Assembly (NCBI RefSeq): GCF_000230895.2
Contig: NC_016604.1
Span: forward strand, 2,914,001-2,978,000
DNA from: Mycolicibacterium rhodesiae NBB3
Lineage (GTDB): Bacteria > Actinomycetota > Actinomycetes > Mycobacteriales > Mycobacteriaceae
Reading direction: 5' to 3'
DNA length: 64,000 nt
Shown: positions 59,612-64,000 of the stretch, one piece after another
How the letters are laid out: each line of letters begins with the position of its first letter
How positions within the stretch are numbered: the stretch's first letter is position 1
The notes under the pieces: model-generated
Seen by the model: the letters and a program-made list of their open reading frames with translations, nothing else
Databases searched by the model: none
What the model was told of the DNA's origin: nothing
Made by a program: the position numbers and the translations under genes

Positions 59612-61826
59612 GTTCGGCTGCCGTCGGATCGGTGGGAGTGTCGAGCGAGGTGATGATGGCGTCGAGGTTGCCCAAAACCTGGCGGTTCATCTCGGCCAGC
59701 CGTTTGTGTCCGCGAGCTTCTGCTGCTGTGATCAGTTGCAGTGTCTGCTTGCGTTGGGTCCGATGTTGCGGCAGGAATTCCTGGGTGGTGAGGAACATGG
59801 GGCAAGTCAGGCAGGCGTTGGCGTGTGGGCAGCTCTGTTGGACGGGCAGACCGCAGTAGCCGTTGGGTAGGGCTTGGGTGGCGCGACCGAGGCGTTGTTT
59901 GGCCCAAGCGGCGTCGGCCATCGGTCCGTCTGGGTCGAGGTTGACCTCACGCCCGTGGCTGTCGACTTTGCGGGCGGCTTCCCAGGCTCGGCGGACGGTG
60001 GTGTCGTGCAGGCGAGCGTAGTGGGCGGTCATCTGCGGTGAGTCGTGGTCGAGGATGTGGCGCACGACCTCTTGCGGAACGTCGCGGTTGATCAGGCGGG
60101 TGCCGAGCGTGTGGCGCCACTGGTGCGGCGTCAAATGCACCCGCCGGTTGTGCTCGTCGCGGATGTCGCAGGCTGCGAGCCATCGGTGCATCGCCTCGCG
60201 GTAGGTCGGGATCCCCAGGGGGACTTGGCCGTCGATGTTCTTGGTGGGGCGCGGGAACAGCAGTCCAGTGCCGCCGGGCCAGCGTTCGGAGACGAGTCGG
60301 CGTTGGTGGCCGATCATGTCGACGAGGTCTGGGGCGATCGGAACAAGGGCGTCCCGCTTCATCTTGTGGTTGAAGTAGCGCAGATAGGGTGCCCCGTCGG
60401 CGTCTGTGGTGACGCAGTCGCCGCGCAATCGCAGGGCGTCGGTGATCCGGAGCCCGCAACGCATCAGGATGACGGTGATCAGTCGATAGGCAGGGTTGTT
60501 GAACTGGTCGAGGTTGTCGTGGTGTTCGAGCTGGGTCATGACGTGTTCGGCCAACGCTCTGGGCAGGTGTTCGCCGCGCTTGGGGTGGTCCTCGGCGAAG
60601 AACATCGCAGTGTCGGGAAGTCCTGTGGCCCAGCAATGTTGGCGGATCGCGGCAAAGAATCCATTGAGCAGGCCGATGTGGGCGCCTCGGCGCTGTGGGC
60701 TGTATTCCTGGTTCAGGTGCGCGAGGTAGCGTTCGAGCAGTTCCCGGTCGATCCGGCTGATGTCGTCGATGTCGACGTCAGCGAGAAATCGTCCGAATCG
60801 GGCGATGGCCAGCAGCGGGCGTCCACCGCCTGCTTCGAGGTTGAGTCCGCGTGAGAGGCGCAGCCGGATCCATCGTTTGGCCGGCTCTCTGAGCCAGGGT
60901 TGCGGGATGCGGTCGAACCGCAGTGTGTAGTGGCCTTCGTAGCCGAGCCGGTGCATCCGCCAGACGTCGCGTGGGTATTCGGCTTCCCAACCTCCGGCCT
61001 CGGCCAAGTCCAGCATGGTGAGGTGGGCATAGAGCAGCAAGCCGCGAGATCTCGTGTCGTTGAGTAGCACGGCTGAGCGTTGCCGCCATTGGTCGGCGTC
61101 GAAGTCGAGCAGCGAGGTGGTGGCGGTGTCTATCAGTAGTCGGACCACCCTGGCGACAACGGCCGGCGTCAGCTTGCCGCGTCGGTCGTCGTGGCGTTGC
61201 TGCAGTACGTACTGCATCTCCAGTTTGAGCTGCGGCGTGAGCATCCCGAGCTGAATCGTCTCGTTTGCCGGTGTGTCGTTGGATTCGAATCTTGCGACGA
61301 ACTCGTCGATATCGTTGCGGTCGTTCGCTTTCCAAGTGTTGGTGTGGGAATGGCATAGCGGCGACTTGGCCTGCGGCCATAACGAGCAGTGCCCGATCTG
61401 GCAGGTCGCGCCGGGCCGGGGCTGTTTCACCGGCAGCGGATCACGTAACCACGAGGTCAGGGGCGGCCGCCCGGCGCGTTCCCACCGTTGCGCGTGCAGC
61501 TGACACAATCCGCGGCGAGCCGACCCGTAACCGCAGCCGTCGACCCGACATGCCTGGTTGGGGCGATGTTTGCGCCAACGCGGGTCGGTCGAGGCAGTGA
61601 ACTCTTCGAGGTCGGGGCGGCCCGCGTTGGCCCATCGCTGGTGGTGACCTTGACAGAGGCCATGGCCACGGGCGCTGCGTCCGCAGTCGGTGACGCGGCA
61701 GGACCCTCCACCGAATACGGCGTCGTCCGAGGCGAACTCCAATGCGTCGCTGCGGAATTCGGCGCGAACACCGGCTATGAGCAGGCCCAGCAGGCCCGGC
61801 GTTGAGTTGGGCTCCAGGGCGGTCAT
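59601..61826 (-). CDS. tnpB: TnpB-type tyrosine recombinase with zinc-finger repeats
   Basis: 741 residues, identical to the protein at 8326. The start is coupled to tnpA by an ATGA overlap. N-terminal C/H repeats and a C-terminal R-HxxR-H-Y recombinase domain are present. Confidence 0.85.
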   Translation of the reverse strand: MTALEPNSTPGLLGLLIAGVRAEFRSDALEFASDDAVFGGGSCRVTDCGRSARGHGLCQGHHQRWANAGRPDLEEFTASTDPRWRKHRPNQACRVDGCGYGSARRGLCQLHAQRWERAGRPPLTSWLRDPLPVKQPRPGATCQIGHCSLWPQAKSPLCHSHTNTWKANDRNDIDEFVARFESNDTPANETIQLGMLTPQLKLEMQYVLQQRHDDRRGKLTPAVVARVVRLLIDTATTSLLDFDADQWRQRSAVLLNDTRSRGLLLYAHLTMLDLAEAGGWEAEYPRDVWRMHRLGYEGHYTLRFDRIPQPWLREPAKRWIRLRLSRGLNLEAGGGRPLLAIARFGRFLADVDIDDISRIDRELLERYLAHLNQEYSPQRRGAHIGLLNGFFAAIRQHCWATGLPDTAMFFAEDHPKRGEHLPRALAEHVMTQLEHHDNLDQFNNPAYRLITVILMRCGLRITDALRLRGDCVTTDADGAPYLRYFNHKMKRDALVPIAPDLVDMIGHQRRLVSERWPGGTGLLFPRPTKNIDGQVPLGIPTYREAMHRWLAACDIRDEHNRRVHLTPHQWRHTLGTRLINRDVPQEVVRHILDHDSPQMTAHYARLHDTTVRRAWEAARKVDSHGREVNLDPDGPMADAAWAKQRLGRATQALPNGYCGLPVQQSCPHANACLTCPMFLTTQEFLPQHRTQRKQTLQLITAAEARGHKRLAEMNRQVLGNLDAIITSLDTPTDPTAAEHAS

Positions 61827-62932
61827 AGGTTCACCTGGGCCTTTCCGATGAACCAGCCCGCGTGCTCCATCGCCTTGCGGGCGTCCTCCACGTTCAGATG
61901 CCCGTATGTCGCGGCGGTGACGGTGACATTGGCGTGGCCGAGCAGCTTGGCCACGACCTCCAATCCGATCCCGTCGCGCAGCATCCTGGTCGCTGCGGTG
62001 TGGCGCAGCCAATGCGGGTCGAAGTCGATGTCCGTGCGCCGGCGCAAACGGCGGACCAGGTCGTAGACCGCGCTATAGGTCAACGGATGGCCGTGTGGCC
62101 GCCCCCAGAGGTTGACGAAAACGTAGTCGCTGTCGAGGTCGCCGTATTCAGCGTGAAGGTAATCGGCATACAACCGAATCAGTTCCGCGCTCACCGGAAC
62201 GGTCCGGACCGTCAACGATTTGGCGCGGGCTCGGTTGTCGTTGTCACGCCGACAAACTGTGATCTGCCGATCAGCGGCGGCGATGTCGCTGTGACGCAGC
62301 CCCAGCGCCTCACCGATGCGCATCCCGGTGTCATAGAGCAGCGCCAACAGGAACCGATCCCGCAACCGGTCACACGCGTCCAGCAGTGTTTGGATCTCGC
62401 CGGGGATCAGCACTCGCGGCAGCTTCTTCGGCGCCTTCAACGACACTGTTCGCCGGGGTAGCGGCATGTGCTTGCTGATGTGGTGCAGAAACGGCTTCCA
62501 ACCGCCTCTCGACCCTCCGATCTGCCAGGTCGTCAGCAGCTCGCCGACCTCGATCCCGTCGCGAACGGCGTGCAGATAGAACGCCGCCAACGCCGACAGC
62601 TTCCGGTTCACCGTTGACTCGCCGCAGTGATGCTCCACCGAGGGCAGCACGGCGATCGCGCCCTGCCGCAGCGCCGTGGGCAGCCGCAGCCAGGCGACGA
62701 ACGCGCCGATATCCTCCAGACTCACCGACCGCCAGTCCAGGCCGCACCCGCCCAGGAACGTGAACCAGTCCTTCAGATCATGGGCATAGGCCTTGATCGT
62801 GTTCGGCGACCGCTCTATGTCGGTCAAATACTTCAGATACCGCTCCACCGGTGCCACCGGCACACCGTCCTCGCCGAGGACGGTGAACGATTCACGCGAC
62901 GAGAGCGGTGAAACCACCTTCACAACAAGCAC
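61823..62932 (-). CDS. tnpA: TnpA-type tyrosine recombinase
   Basis: 369 residues, identical to the copies at 1500 and 10548, with the full catalytic set. Confidence 0.88.
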   Translation of the reverse strand: MLVVKVVSPLSSRESFTVLGEDGVPVAPVERYLKYLTDIERSPNTIKAYAHDLKDWFTFLGGCGLDWRSVSLEDIGAFVAWLRLPTALRQGAIAVLPSVEHHCGESTVNRKLSALAAFYLHAVRDGIEVGELLTTWQIGGSRGGWKPFLHHISKHMPLPRRTVSLKAPKKLPRVLIPGEIQTLLDACDRLRDRFLLALLYDTGMRIGEALGLRHSDIAAADRQITVCRRDNDNRARAKSLTVRTVPVSAELIRLYADYLHAEYGDLDSDYVFVNLWGRPHGHPLTYSAVYDLVRRLRRRTDIDFDPHWLRHTAATRMLRDGIGLEVVAKLLGHANVTVTAATYGHLNVEDARKAMEHAGWFIGKAQVNL

Positions 62933-64000
62933 ATCGATCCTCCAGGCTCTGCTTCATGGACGGCTGGAGATAACCACATCCAGAACGCAGAACCGACCAC
63001 TTCGAGACTTCGTGGTCCACATGAAAGACGCTCACCGCAGCACTACAGATAACCTGGGGGTTGTTTGACCAAATCTGGCGCCAGATCTGCTTGGGGAATG
63101 CAGTAAACGCCAGCAGGTCCGCGCGGGCGTTCTCTAGATGCTCGGCAACCTTGGGTAGCTTGTCAGACAGCGCGTCGATGATCCGATCATATTGAGCAGC
63201 AACCGATCCCGCGTCGGGTTGATCGAACACCGAATGCAGCAGGGTGCGCACCCACGGCCACGACGCCTTCGGAGTGATCGCCATCAGATTGGTCGTGTAG
63301 TGCGTGCGGCAGCGCTGCCAGGCCGCCCCGGGCAGGGTGGCGCCGATCGCGGCCACCAGACCCGCGTGAGCGTCGCTGGTGACCAGGCGGACCCCGGACA
63401 GGCCCCGGGCGGTCAGCGAGCGCCAGAACGCCAACCAGCCCGCACCGTCCTCGGCGGTGGACACGTCGATGCCCAGGATCTCGCGGTAGCCCTCGGCGTT
63501 CACGCCGACCGCGATCAAGGCGTGCACGTTGACCACACGTCCGCCCTCGCGGACCTTGAGCACCAGGGCGTCAGCGGCCACGAACGTGTACGGGCCGGCA
63601 TCCAGCGGCCGGGTACGAAACGCCTCCACGGCGACGTCGAGCTCTTTGGCCATCACCGACACCTGCGACTTCGACAACGACGTGATCCCCAGGGTCTCGA
63701 CGAGTTTGTCCATCCGCCGCGTCGACACCCCGAGCAGGTAGCAGGTCGCCACCACCGTGGTCAGCGCGCGCTCGGCGCGTTTGCGACGTTCCAGCAGCCA
63801 GTCCGGGAAGTACGAGCCCTGCCGCAACTTCGGAATCGCGAGATCCAGTGTGCCTGCCCGAGTGTCGAACTGACGATGACGGTAGCCGTTGCGCTGGTTG
63901 GTGCGCTCGGTGCTGCGCTCGCCGTATCCCGCACCGCACAGCGCGTCGGCTTCTGCGCCCATCAGGGTGTGGATGAACGTGGCCAACAACTCGCGCAGCA
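62892..64000 (-). pseudogene. IS256-family transposase, N-terminal part truncated by the transposon, start outside window
   Basis: Same chimeric frame as copy 1: transposase sequence up to SNNP, then a foreign tail of about 54 residues. By comparison with copy 1 the ATG would be about 70 bases beyond the window end. Confidence 0.83.

Larger units (their letters stand above)
59086..63053 (-). mobile_element. Tn554-like transposon copy 3 (complete)
   Basis: 3968 bp with the same 12-bp inverted ends as copy 2 and the same three genes. The left junction spacer is GATC and the right is CTGG on the plus strand. Confidence 0.88.
58806..64000 (-). mobile_element. IS256-family element copy 3, carrying Tn554-like copy 3 (right end outside window)
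   Basis: The distal inverted end GGTCAAGTCCAGGGGCGTGG starts at 58806. The structure equals copy 1: host IS on the minus strand with the transposon between N- and C-terminal parts of its gene. It is inverted relative to copy 2, so copies 2 and 3 bracket the catabolic island as inverted repeats. Confidence 0.86.

Noticed and set aside
59086..63053. Copy 3 as an assembly duplicate of copy 1
   Set aside because: The flanks differ beyond the IS (lipase remnant against module R3), so they are separate loci, although only long reads could exclude a misjoin.
1..64000. CRISPR arrays, rRNA genes, replication or partition genes
   Set aside because: No regularly spaced repeats, ribosomal sequence, Rep or Par proteins were seen; plasmid location therefore remains unproven.

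Overview
The window is high-GC actinobacterial DNA, most likely from an alkene-oxidising Mycobacterium/Mycolicibacterium. It carries a DesA3-type desaturase, a WhiB protein, a fragment of a mycobacterial-style secretory lipase, an IS1081-like IS256-family element and an etn-type alkene monooxygenase cluster. No replication, partition or conjugation gene is visible, so a plasmid or genomic-island location is only inferred from the density of mobile DNA.

Left flank (1-13.66 kb) is almost all mobile DNA. A Tn554-like tyrosine-recombinase transposon (tnpA/tnpB/tnpC) sits inside an IS256-family element at the window start (copy 1). That element truncates a lipase gene. After a small thioredoxin-fold gene comes a four-level nest: a decayed IS630-type transposase gene is split by a group II intron, the intron maturase gene is split by an IS256-family element with a short target duplication, and that element is split by the same Tn554-like transposon (copy 2).

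Accessory catabolic island (13.66-48.6 kb). A minus-strand block has a 2OG-Fe(II) oxygenase, a fatty acid desaturase and two small proteins. It is followed by a translationally coupled five-gene operon (16.9-22.5 kb) matching bacterial coenzyme M biosynthesis: phosphosulfolactate synthase, two aspartase/fumarase-superfamily enzymes, a PLP enzyme and one unrecognised protein. Diverging from it are a disulfide-reductase-like flavoprotein, an SDR, and an ssuC-ssuB-ssuA sulfonate importer whose ssuB is split by a 4.1-kb ISL3-type cassette. Then come a MEDS sensor and a PucR/CdaR-type regulator, CoA-transferase subunits, an ADP-forming acyl-CoA ligase, epoxyalkane:CoM transferase (etnE), a predicted tiny membrane protein, the four-component monooxygenase etnABCD, a hydratase-like protein and a second SDR. 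The working model is: alkene to epoxide (EtnABCD), epoxide to hydroxyalkyl-CoM (EtnE) using CoM made locally, then SDR oxidation, CoA activation and CoM release. A molybdopterin oxidoreductase gene with a large deletion and an IS3 insertion, then whiB, close the island.

Right flank (48.9-64 kb). Three related three-gene recombinase modules (tyrosine integrase, small XRE regulator, zinc-ribbon recombinase-like protein) occur here. Two lie head-to-head around an 84-bp dyad and share inverted outer ends; the third is frameshifted. A third IS256/Tn554-like composite, in inverted orientation to copy 2, runs off the window end.
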